Assembly: GCA_964412555.1 (NCBI GenBank)
Contig: CAYPPG010000045.1
Span: 1 to 64,000 of the forward strand
DNA: 64,000 nt
Direction of reading: 5' to 3'
From: CAYPPG01 sp964412555
GTDB lineage: Bacteria > Hinthialibacterota > Hinthialibacteria > Hinthialibacterales > Hinthialibacteraceae
In this document: positions 25,901-35,400 of the stretch, piece by piece
Position numbering within the stretch: the stretch's first letter is position 1
Layout of the letters: every line of letters begins with the position of its first letter
Translations under genes and position numbers: made by a program
The notes under the pieces: model-generated
Seen by the model: the letters and a program-made list of their open reading frames with translations, nothing else
Databases searched by the model: none
What the model was told of the DNA's origin: nothing

Positions 25901-26926
25901 TCAGCCCGATTCGCGGCAGATAATTTCGTGGCTGACGAAGACTTTTTGGTACGGTGGGGAAGGTTCTTCACCGTGGAGAACGGCTCCCGCTATATAACCG
26001 CAGACTGCGTCGAGGATTTCATGCGTAAATTGCGGTACAGAGGTAAGCGACGGTAAGGTATAGCGGCATATGGGAAAATTGCCATATCCGATTACACGTA
26101 TTTGCTTCGGGACAGTTACCCCGGCATCATGGAGAGCACGAATTGCGCCGATTCCTTGGGCATCATTGATGCAAATGATGCTATCCGGCTTCATATTTTG
26201 GGAAAGCGCTTCATGCATGAGCATATAGCCGCCGTGTTCATCAAAACTGCCGTGATTGAGCATCAATTTGGGAATTTGTCTGCGTTTGCAAAATTCATGG
26301 TAAGCGGCAATACGGGCTTGATCGACTTGGCTGATCCATTGACGGCCGAAATACAGAATACGGCGGCAGCCTCGTTCCCAAAGATAGTTGAGTGTCGAAA
26401 CCATCTGCATCTTGTAATCGATCGTAATCGAGGGAAATCCTTCGATCAGACGGCCGATAAAGAGAATCGGGATCGGTAATTGCGAGAGATTTTCACGAAA
26501 CCACTCATCTCCCTTAAGCGAGGTGCCCATGATGATACAGGTTCGATAGGTACTCAGCCCAATGTTGAGAAAATAGGTTGGATCGTTGAGAAGTCTTTCT
26601 TCTTGAATATGATGGAAAAAAAAAGATACATTTTGCATGCCTTCCATCGTTTGCAAGCGTTCACGAATCCCATGATAGATAAGCGGGCTGTCGAAGATAT
26701 TGCAAAACATGACGCGGAGATTGGTCTTTTGCCCTTTTAATTCGCGCGCGGCTTCGTTGCGGATGTATCCTAACTGTTTAATTGCGCCGAGAATGCGATT
26801 TCTCGTTTCCGGCGCAATGCTGAAGTTTTCTGTTTCTCCGTTGAGAAAACGGGATACCGTCGGCTGTGAGACTCCCGCCATGCGGGCGACGTCTTTCATT
26901 GTCGGTTTTTTATTGGTACCGGACAT
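25901..26926 (-). CDS. LacI-family transcriptional regulator
   Basis: The preferred ATG at 26926 gives 341 residues (the frame opens further up with TTG). The N-terminal helix-turn-helix MKDVARMAGVSQPTVSRFLNG covers about 10-30, followed by the hinge RNEAARELKGQKT, whose Leu normally inserts at a central CG step of the operator. The rest is a periplasmic-binding-protein-like effector domain. LacI proteins usually repress sugar genes until a sugar or phosphate ester binds. Four 16-bp palindromes centred on CG (once CC) sit on promoters of the neighbouring genes at 20926, 21015, 24121 and 24275 and are its likely targets; this is inference from position and symmetry. The gene is divergent from the FAD oxidoreductase gene. 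Confidence 0.93.
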   Translation of the reverse strand: MSGTNKKPTMKDVARMAGVSQPTVSRFLNGETENFSIAPETRNRILGAIKQLGYIRNEAARELKGQKTNLRVMFCNIFDSPLIYHGIRERLQTMEGMQNVSFFFHHIQEERLLNDPTYFLNIGLSTYRTCIIMGTSLKGDEWFRENLSQLPIPILFIGRLIEGFPSITIDYKMQMVSTLNYLWERGCRRILYFGRQWISQVDQARIAAYHEFCKRRQIPKLMLNHGSFDEHGGYMLMHEALSQNMKPDSIICINDAQGIGAIRALHDAGVTVPKQIRVIGYGNFPICRYTLPSLTSVPQFTHEILDAVCGYIAGAVLHGEEPSPPYQKVFVSHEIICRESG

Positions 26927-26991
26927 GAGTCCAAAAATCTCCGGTTCATTTGGAATACACAATCATTGAAAGTAAATTACCTCTTTTTTGC

Positions 26992-29292
26992 ATGAATAGA
27001 AAGATGTCAAACCGTTCTTTTCGACTCAATACCTTGGAATGCGATTTCGCCGTTGTGGGTGGGGGTCTGGCAGGAACCTGCGCGGCAATTACCGCTGCCC
27101 GTCTGGGATTGAAAGTATATTTGGTGCAAGACCGGCCTATTCTTGGAGGAAACTCCAGCAGTGAAATACGGCTCTGGGTTCTCGGCGCTTCCTGTTATGG
27201 GCGCTCTCACAACCGCTACAGCCGTGAAAGTGGAGTCATTGGTGAACTACTGATTGAGAACCGGTATCGCAATCCTGAAGGCAACCCGGTGTTGTGGGAT
27301 ACAATCCTCTTGGAATGGGCTGCGCGTGAGTCGAATCTCTCATTGTTATTGGATACGGTTGTTCATTCGGTGGAGATGGATTCACAAAATCGCAATCGGA
27401 TTCATTCAGTCGAAGCCTATACCTCCATCTCTCAAACAAAATGGAATATTCATGCACCCTATTTCCTGGACGCAAGCGGAGATGGAGTGGTTGGATTCTT
27501 ATCCGGAGCAGAATTTCGAATGGGACGTGAATCGCGGGAAGAATTTCAGGAATCATTCGCGCCGGTGAAAGAAGACCAATGCCTGCTTGGCAGTTCCATT
27601 TATTTCATGAGTAAAGATGCAGGATATCCGGTTCAATTTATCGCTCCTTCATACGCGCTGGATCTCTCAAAAACGGAAATCCCAAAATTCCGGCGTATCC
27701 GCCCGTCGGAAAACGGGCCGGAATTTTGGTGGCTCGAATATGGGGGGCTTTTAGATACGATTCATGACGCGCAGAAGATCAAATGGGAACTCTGGCGCAT
27801 TGTGTACGGGGTATGGGATTATATCAAGAACAGTCATCAATATGAGAATACTGAAAACTTGACATTGGAATGGGTAGGTCTTCTTCCCGGCAAGCGCGAA
27901 TCGAGGCGATTTGTAGGCGATTATCTCTTGAATCAAAATGATATCCTTGAGCAAAGAAAGTTCGATGACGCAGTCGCTGTGGGTGGATGGCCGATCGATC
28001 TTCACCCGGCAGAAGGGATTTACTCAAAGGAACATGCCTGCACTCAACAGCATCCGGATGGCGTCTATACCATTCCCTATCGATGCTATTATTCGCGCAA
28101 TATCGAGAATTTATTTTTAGGAGGGCGAATCATTTCCGCTTCTCACGTCGCATTTGGCTCGACGCGGGTTATGGCCACTTGCGCCGTCGGAGGGCAGGCG
28201 GTAGGGTGCGCAGCGTTTTTATGCCGATGCGCTTCTTTGAAGCCAAAAGAGTTGGCTGCTCCCGCTGGAATTCGTAGTTTACAACATTTACTTTTGAGGA
28301 AACATCAAGATATTCACTGGCTCAAAAATGATGATCCGGTGAATGTCACGCCACTGGCGAAAGTGAACGCATCTTCCGAACGTATCTTCACGGGATTCCA
28401 TCGGCGAAACGGAGAACAAATTCTTCTCAATGATGATCTGGCGCTCATGTTTCCGGTTATCGAAAGTTTGGATTGCTTACGAATTCCATGTGATGTAAAA
28501 GAAAACACAGAGTTATACCTTAAAATTTACAAAAACAAAAAGAGCACGAATTACGTGCCTGATGAAAAACTATTTGAGCAAACCGTTCAGTTAGCGAAAG
28601 GCGAAAACCAAGAACTCATACTTGAACCAAAACTTCAGTTGAAAGAACCGGCCTTCTTGTGGTTGGTCATTCATCAAAATGAGAATATATCTTTCTATCA
28701 ATCGCCGGATAAGGCAGTCGGCGTAATTGCAAAGAAACCGGAAAAACCACGTGAAATCCATCATGAATACGAAGGCGCATTGATTTGGAAGCCTCGGAAG
28801 GTGAGCCTCGCTTTTTCGATGGAACCGGAACAATACTTGTACAAAGCGAACAACGTGATCAACGGCTATACACGCCCCTTCCGACAGTGTAATTGTTGGA
28901 ATTCCAGCGAAATAGATTCCAAACCGGAATGGATTCAACTACGGTGGGACACACCACAAATATTGCATGAAATCGATGTAATCTGTAACTCCGATTTGGA
29001 TAATCCATTGGAAACGATATTGACTCGACATGAGAACCGTGTTTTACAGGAAATATTGAAAGATGTTGACATACAGATCGAAACGACAAATGGTGAATGG
29101 CAAACTGTCAATCAAGTGCGTGAGAATCATCATGCTGTCATTCGAACAGAATTGAAGGCGCAAGCCGTTCAAGCGGTGCAAATTGTTTGCCATGCGGCTC
29201 AAGATCACTATCCGTATGCAGAGATATTTGAAATACGCGCTTATACGTCCGGACGCGATATCTATTGGAAAAATTTATCAAACCAAGAGTGA
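26992..29292 (+). CDS. FAD-dependent oxidoreductase (FAD_oxidored family) with C-terminal discoidin-like domain
   Basis: From the ATG at 26992 the protein has 766 residues. The Rossmann dinucleotide motif VVGGGLAG is near residue 21-28, followed by the family block GGNSSSEIRLWVLGA and later FLDASGDGVVGFLSGAEF and the FAD-contacting SHVAFGSTRVMATCAVGGQA. This is the FAD_oxidored type common in Planctomycetes and relatives, with unknown substrates. The last 170 residues look like an F5/8-type (discoidin) jelly roll (NVINGYTRP, WIQLRWDTPQILHEIDV). No signal peptide is seen. The frame can be extended to a TTG at 26950 but the ATG is preferred. The symporter gene starts 15 bp after its stop, implying one transcript. 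Confidence 0.82.
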   Translation: MNRKMSNRSFRLNTLECDFAVVGGGLAGTCAAITAARLGLKVYLVQDRPILGGNSSSEIRLWVLGASCYGRSHNRYSRESGVIGELLIENRYRNPEGNPVLWDTILLEWAARESNLSLLLDTVVHSVEMDSQNRNRIHSVEAYTSISQTKWNIHAPYFLDASGDGVVGFLSGAEFRMGRESREEFQESFAPVKEDQCLLGSSIYFMSKDAGYPVQFIAPSYALDLSKTEIPKFRRIRPSENGPEFWWLEYGGLLDTIHDAQKIKWELWRIVYGVWDYIKNSHQYENTENLTLEWVGLLPGKRESRRFVGDYLLNQNDILEQRKFDDAVAVGGWPIDLHPAEGIYSKEHACTQQHPDGVYTIPYRCYYSRNIENLFLGGRIISASHVAFGSTRVMATCAVGGQAVGCAAFLCRCASLKPKELAAPAGIRSLQHLLLRKHQDIHWLKNDDPVNVTPLAKVNASSERIFTGFHRRNGEQILLNDDLALMFPVIESLDCLRIPCDVKENTELYLKIYKNKKSTNYVPDEKLFEQTVQLAKGENQELILEPKLQLKEPAFLWLVIHQNENISFYQSPDKAVGVIAKKPEKPREIHHEYEGALIWKPRKVSLAFSMEPEQYLYKANNVINGYTRPFRQCNCWNSSEIDSKPEWIQLRWDTPQILHEIDVICNSDLDNPLETILTRHENRVLQEILKDVDIQIETTNGEWQTVNQVRENHHAVIRTELKAQAVQAVQIVCHAAQDHYPYAEIFEIRAYTSGRDIYWKNLSNQE

Positions 29293-29307
29293 CAATAAAA
29301 TATTGAT

Positions 29308-30828
29308 ATGAATGAATTATCTGCTTTAAACAACTGGGATATACTTGTATTGATCCTTTATTTCATCGGGGTAATCGGCCTCGGTATTATGTTTCGGAAA
29401 AATGAAACACTGGCCGATTATTTTTTGGCCGGACGGCGGACGCATTGGCTGGCTGTGGGGATATCAATAGTCGCGACGCTATTCAGCGCCGTTTCTTTTG
29501 TTGCTCTACCTGGAGAGGCTTATGAAAACGGTCTTTCTCTCTACCCCCGTTCACCGTTGGTTATCATCGTAGCCCCACTTGTGATTCTGATTTTTCTGCC
29601 GATTTATTACCGTGCCCAAATTTATACTGTTTTCGAATATTTAGAGCAACGTTTCAACCTTGCTGTGCGTTTGATTGCCAGCGCCGTATTCCTCTTGGTG
29701 AGAAGTTCTTATATCGCCGTTGTTTTTTACGCCAGTGCGAAAGCATTCGAGCCGGTATTCCATTTGCCGATTCCAATGATGATTTTCATTATCGGTTTGA
29801 TCGCGACCTTCTATACCGTCCTTGGGGGTATGCAAGCTGTCATTTGGACGGATGTTGTGCAATTTGTTATATTATTCGGCGGAATCCTGATCGTTTTGGG
29901 AAAGTTGATTGTTTCCGCTGGAGGAGATGTTTCCGCGATTTATAGCTATGCCTCCGAACATCAACGCGGTTTCGATTTGTGGCTGACGGATTCATTCTAT
30001 TCCTTTTCTCCATATGAACGGGTAACGCTTTGGGCTATTCTAGCCTATGTTCTGGTTTGGAATTCCTATACATACGGGGTGGATCAATTAACCGTGCAAC
30101 GGTATTTATCCACGAAGGATCAAAAATCTGCAGCACGAGCGGCATTTTTTCAATTCTTGCTGTTGCTTCCTTTCGTTGCTTCTTTTTGGTTTGTCGGAAC
30201 CGGTTTGTTTTATTATTATGGTCAACATCCCGGTATCGCGCCGCCACCGGATTTCGATTCGGACAGCATTCTCAGTTATTTTATCCTGACAGAATTGCCT
30301 CCCGGATTTGTCGGCCTTATCTTTGGGGCGATCCTTGCAGCGGTGATGTCTACTGTCGACTCCGGAATCAACAGTTTGACAACTGCCACAATCATTGATT
30401 TTTATAAACGGCTGGGAAAAACCCCAAGATTCGATTCAGCGTTTCTCGCTTTGTCCAAGAAATGGACAATCTTTTGGGGAATATTCAGTATGGCGAGCGC
30501 ATGTATGATCGCAATGATATCCGAGCAAGCCAATTCAGCGATTATCGAAGTGACGGCGATTTGGGGAAACTTGAATGCAGTGTTGCTGGGTGTCTTTTTG
30601 CTCGGGATTCTGACAAAACGCTGTACACCCCTTTCGATTTATGCATCTATGATTGCCGGTTTGTTTACTGCCGTATACGTGCCTGTCGTGCACTATTATC
30701 ATGCACCGGTGGATGACCGTATTTCCTTTATGTGGATTGGAGCGATTATTTTATTTGTTACGTGTTTTGTCGGATATGCTGCCAGTTGGTTTAGTACTCC
30801 TTTGAAGTCTGACGGTGACTCTATGTAA
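29308..30828 (+). CDS. Sodium:solute symporter (SSS family)
   Basis: This 506-residue membrane protein has about 13 hydrophobic segments and the SSS family layout: N-terminal helix WDILVLILYFIGVIGLGI, then ADYFLAGRR and ISIVATLFSAVSFVALPGEAY, with the central helices around VLGGMQAVIWTDVVQ. Such carriers couple uptake of sugars, acids or amino acids to sodium entry. Co-transcription with the FAD oxidoreductase and position beside a LacI gene and secreted glycan-active proteins suggest uptake of a sugar or sugar acid. The ribosome site is weak, fitting translational coupling. Confidence 0.9.
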   Translation: MNELSALNNWDILVLILYFIGVIGLGIMFRKNETLADYFLAGRRTHWLAVGISIVATLFSAVSFVALPGEAYENGLSLYPRSPLVIIVAPLVILIFLPIYYRAQIYTVFEYLEQRFNLAVRLIASAVFLLVRSSYIAVVFYASAKAFEPVFHLPIPMMIFIIGLIATFYTVLGGMQAVIWTDVVQFVILFGGILIVLGKLIVSAGGDVSAIYSYASEHQRGFDLWLTDSFYSFSPYERVTLWAILAYVLVWNSYTYGVDQLTVQRYLSTKDQKSAARAAFFQFLLLLPFVASFWFVGTGLFYYYGQHPGIAPPPDFDSDSILSYFILTELPPGFVGLIFGAILAAVMSTVDSGINSLTTATIIDFYKRLGKTPRFDSAFLALSKKWTIFWGIFSMASACMIAMISEQANSAIIEVTAIWGNLNAVLLGVFLLGILTKRCTPLSIYASMIAGLFTAVYVPVVHYYHAPVDDRISFMWIGAIILFVTCFVGYAASWFSTPLKSDGDSM

Positions 30829-30862
30829 AACCGGGGAAAAGAAAATGCACGCGCTGTAAGAT

Positions 30863-30925
30863 GCGGGCAGGATGCCCGCGCTCCGACTATCCTGTTGTAA
30901 GATGCGGGCAGGATGCCCGCGCTCC
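30863..30925. repeat. Two palindromic repeat copies after the symporter
   Basis: GCGGGCA/TGCCCGC at 30863-30879 and 30904-30920, each preceded by TGTAAGAT and followed by GCTCCG. The 41-bp spacing makes this a direct tandem duplication of the family unit. Confidence 0.88.
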
Positions 30926-31034
30926 GGCTATTCGAATTTCTTTTCTTGAAGGCATTCCGTTTATTCACACGATTGCTCTACAATGAATGAAACACATTTT
31001 TTGAACCTACTAAATTAAGGGAGGAGTCATTTCT

Positions 31035-32333
31035 ATGAAAACGGAGAACAAGAAAGCCTCTTCGCGGCGGACATTTTTGAAACAATCCACGCTGGCCATG
31101 TCAGCATTGGCATCTGCCGATATCACCCGCAGTGTTTATGCTGCCGGCAGCGATACGATCAAAATCGGCTTGATCGGCTGCGGCGGCCGAGGGACGGGAG
31201 CGGCGCAGGATTGTATGTCAGCCGATCCGGGTGTGAAATTGATCGCCATGACCGATGTGTTTGAAGATAAAGTCAAAAACAAACGAGAATATTTGAAACA
31301 AAGACTCCCAAAACAAACTCAGGTCGACGACGATCATTGCTTTGTCGGTTTTGACGGTGATCAAAAAGTAATCGGAAGCGGAGTCGATGTAGTTCTGATT
31401 GCTTGTGCCTCCAAATTTCATCCCAAATACGTCCGGGCGGCTGTTGAAGCGGGTAAGCATGTTTTTGTCGAAAAGCCCCACGGAATCGAACCGCCAACGA
31501 TTCGTATGCTCATCGAAACATTGGAACTTGCCAAAAAGAAGAAACTCAGCGTGGTGTCCGGTTTGATGAACCGGTATATTCCCGGCGTGCAGGAAACCAT
31601 GAAACGAATTCATGACGGCGCGATCGGTGATATTGTTGCAATCGAAGAGAACTTCCTTCGCGCACCATATGTGCTGGTCGAACGGCAGCCTGGTGACAAG
31701 GAGATCGAATATCAATTCCGAAACTGGTATCACTTTTCCTGGCTTTCCGGTGACGATGTGACACAATCCTTAGTACACAATCTCGACAAGGCCTTATGGG
31801 CAATGGGCGAGAAACCGCCGGCCAAGGCGCACGGACTTGGGGGACGTTCCGCTTCTTTCGGTGAGATCTATGGCGATGTCTTCGATCATCATTCGGTCGT
31901 CTATGATTATGATGATGGCACAAAGATTTATGCCTTTTGCCGTACACAGCATGATTGCCACGGCGGGGTATCCGATGTCATCATGGGAACCAAGGGACGA
32001 TGTGATTTATTGGCCAATCGAATTACGGGCGAGACCAATTGGCACTATGAAGGTGAGAATCGCAGTGGTTTTCGAGTAGAGCATGAAGAGTTGGTCAAAT
32101 CGATTCGCAACGGCCAACCATTGATCAATGATTATATGACGCGCAGCACGATGATCGCCGTGTTGGGTCAGATGGCTTGTTATTCAGGGAAGCAGATCAC
32201 TTGGGATGAGGCCTTCAACTCCGATTTCACCTTCGGGCCGGCGGAGGGGAGTTTCGATACAAAGCCTCCGAAGACGCCAGATGAGGAAGGAAATTATCCT
32301 GTTGCCGTTCCGGGAAAGACGAAAGTCATTTGA
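31035..32333 (+). CDS. Gfo/Idh/MocA oxidoreductase with Tat signal
   Basis: The 432-residue protein begins with a twin-arginine signal (SSRRTFLKQS at 9-18, Ala-rich core, cleavage near VYA). The NAD(P) fold has IGLIGCGGRGTG, the EKP motif occurs in VFVEKPHG, and the C-terminal alpha/beta domain has the usual GTKGRCDL segment. It is a paralogue of the protein at 5754 and a likely exported sugar oxidoreductase. GGGAGGAGT is a very strong ribosome site. Two palindromic repeats separate it from the symporter, so it may have its own promoter. Substrate unknown. Confidence 0.88.
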   Translation: MKTENKKASSRRTFLKQSTLAMSALASADITRSVYAAGSDTIKIGLIGCGGRGTGAAQDCMSADPGVKLIAMTDVFEDKVKNKREYLKQRLPKQTQVDDDHCFVGFDGDQKVIGSGVDVVLIACASKFHPKYVRAAVEAGKHVFVEKPHGIEPPTIRMLIETLELAKKKKLSVVSGLMNRYIPGVQETMKRIHDGAIGDIVAIEENFLRAPYVLVERQPGDKEIEYQFRNWYHFSWLSGDDVTQSLVHNLDKALWAMGEKPPAKAHGLGGRSASFGEIYGDVFDHHSVVYDYDDGTKIYAFCRTQHDCHGGVSDVIMGTKGRCDLLANRITGETNWHYEGENRSGFRVEHEELVKSIRNGQPLINDYMTRSTMIAVLGQMACYSGKQITWDEAFNSDFTFGPAEGSFDTKPPKTPDEEGNYPVAVPGKTKVI

Positions 32334-32408
32334 ATATGATTGTTGTACATTTTATTTATCCATTCAGACAACAAAACTTTTAATATTACTATTTTAATTG
32401 TCAGCAGA

Positions 32409-35400
32409 TCAATAGACCATCCAAGATTCGATATCCGTGTTCACTCCTTCCAGCAATATTTTGCCATCACCTGTGATAAACGGGATTTTGTTCAAGTCTG
32501 TTCTATAAGCTTGCATAGCCGTTACACGAATGGGTAACTCCTCTTCTTCAGTAAACGGACTTACCTTAAAAAGTAATGTCAGTATTGGTTCGGTGGAAGG
32601 TAATCCATCCGCATGAATCCAGTTGAATCGGAGTTCACCCGCTGCCGATGGAGAATAATTCGGATTTTGAGCCGACATCCCAAATTCTGCGATTCCTGTC
32701 AATTGATACTCTGATAATTCAAGATAAACAGGATCAAAAGAAATATCCAATGCGATATTGCCGATGTGGATACCGCTGTTCAAGAAAACCGGAACACTGA
32801 CTTGTTCTCCTGGTTCAGCAGATACGGAGCCAATCGTCAAGAGTTGTTCTTCAATTTCTGTATACACTCTGGAAACACGATTTCGTTTCGCAACGGTATG
32901 GTGTGGAGCACTTTTGCTAAGAACAGTGTCCACCGGTGTCAGAATAGAATGCGGTGTAACAGCCGGTTCCGCCGCATTTCCAAAATCATTGCTGACTTTT
33001 TTTGATACGGTTCCACGAAGACTGTAAATCTGCGTCTTGCCCGAACGGGCGGAACTAAAATATAGAACCTCACCATCATGACTCCATGATGGATCCGTAT
33101 CTTGGGCTTCATCTTGCGTCAAACGAGTCAGATCAGTGCCATCGCTGTTTATTTGATAGATATCCGTATTTCCATTTTGCCTAGAGACAAAAGCAATTTG
33201 AGTACCATCCGGTGACCAATCCGGATTCGACTCCACACCATCGCTGTTAGTCAATCTTGTGGGATCACTTCCATCTACATTCATGATCCACAAATCAAAA
33301 GTCCCGGAACGGTTGGAAATCCAGGCGATTTCCCTACCATCGGGTGAGAGAGCAGGCTGGCGGTCTATTGCATCATGATTGGTCAGTTGCTCAATATTTT
33401 CTCCGTTTGTGTCTGCCGAAAATATTTCTAAATTTCCATTTCGATCAGAAGTAAACAAGATTTTCGAGCCACCAATTCTGCTGGCAGGATCGGCATCCAT
33501 TCCCTCGGAGACAAGAAATGGCGACTGGCTGCTGCCATCATTATTCATCAAATAGATATCGGGATTCCCTTCCCTTTCCGTTACGAACAAAATTTGATTG
33601 CCGCCGGGAAAATAACCAGGCGAATAATCATCGGCTGCATGATCCGTCAACACGTTGTGTTCGAAACGATTGGGATTGTAATAACAAATATCCCGATTTC
33701 CTTTCGCATCGGAGGTATAGACAAAAGGATATTCATGGGAAGAAGACGAGTATGCTTCTCCAAATTCCGAGGTATTCATATCGGTATCCGTTACCGTGGC
33801 GTGGAGGTACATCGATGAATCACCGGCGCGGCCGGTTACACGGAACCGGCCGTTTAAAACATGATCGATCCCAATTAATATTTCCCCCTCATCCTCATCA
33901 TCGGCATATACTTCAACTACGCTTCCATCCGGAGCCATGGAAATCCCTTGAATGTTATCCATCCCCCATGTATAGAACGTAATTTCCGGCGGGAGAATAT
34001 TCTCATTTCCATTTTCCAAAGCAATCCCTTTGAGAAGATTTTTCGTGATCGTATTTTGAGAAATTGCATTGCGAACGGATTCGTTTCCCTGAACCAGAAT
34101 CCCATTCCCGCCATTTTTCGTGATCGTATTCTGAAAGACATAATTGTCATGCGCCCCGTTTCGAATGATAATGGCGTCTTCCTGATTCGCGTTCAAGAGA
34201 TTCTGTTCGATTACACATTGATTCGCCCCTTCTTCCAATATGATTCCGTTACCGCAACCATACAATCGATCTCCACTTTCCCATTCCGGCGGTTCACCGA
34301 ATAGGTTGTTCATAATCACTACACGGGCTTCTGTTCCTGTTACTCGAAGTCCGCATCCCTCTTGCTGAAATTCGAAATTATTGCCTTGATCCGTGGATGC
34401 TCCGCCGATCCAAACGGTTTCACCCGATTCGATTTCAACTCCGGATTCAGCCCCGCTTTGCATAATGATGCTCGATTCGATTCGGATATTTTCGTTGCCC
34501 TCTCCATGAATATAGATTCCATGTTCTCCGCTCCCCGGAATATTCGCTCCTTTAGTTTGATAACCGACTTGTATATTCTTGGCCTGGTTCATATGAATAC
34601 CGTGTCCGCCATTGTTCATCACCCAGAATCCCACGCGAGGAGCGGTACCGACAAGGACAACATTTGAAACGTCATGTAAATAGACTCCATCTCCTTTGTT
34701 ATCGTTGATATCCAATCGAATCATTTCGATATCGGAACTCTGCTCGGTCACTAACACACCATGAGTGTTATTTTCCGATATGTATAAATCTTTAAGAGTA
34801 ACATTCGATGAATTACTAATAAATACACCATTATCATTATTGGGAGCCACCTGCATCCCTTCTACAACCACTTCATTGCATCCTTGTATGGTAATTCCCT
34901 CCGCACCGTTTTCTTGTGTAATTGCAGAATCTCCCCATACACGTACATGACGGGAATCCACAAAGAGCACTCCTTCCCCCCCATTGGTATTCGTCAACAG
35001 ATGAAAGACTTCCACATTTTCCGTATTCCCGATACGAAATCCTGTATCCCGGCATTTCCGAATCCAGGGATCGAGAAAAGTGAATTCCTGAGAAGTATAT
35101 TCCTGATTATTCAATACTTGTCCATCGGCATAAATTCCATATTCATGTCCGTATACGAAGTTCCCGTCTACTTGCAACTTTTTGCAATTGATCAGTTCGA
35201 TGCCGTTCCCGGATTCGGTTTCGAAGGCGGAACGATGATACATTGTCGTATAGGCGGTATTCTCCCAAGGGAACATGAAAAAGCCGACGTAATTATTTAT
35301 GAGTTGAGCATGGTATTCTTCTTCCCGATCACTGTCTACATTTTCCAGCCGGATTCCCCCTTTTTTATTTTCTCCAATTACGTTGGTATCAATAATGGTG

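Noticed and set aside
26945..26965. Fifth LacI palindrome between the regulator and the FAD oxidoreductase
   Set aside because: Only one half (GGAATAC) resembles the consensus; the other half does not match.
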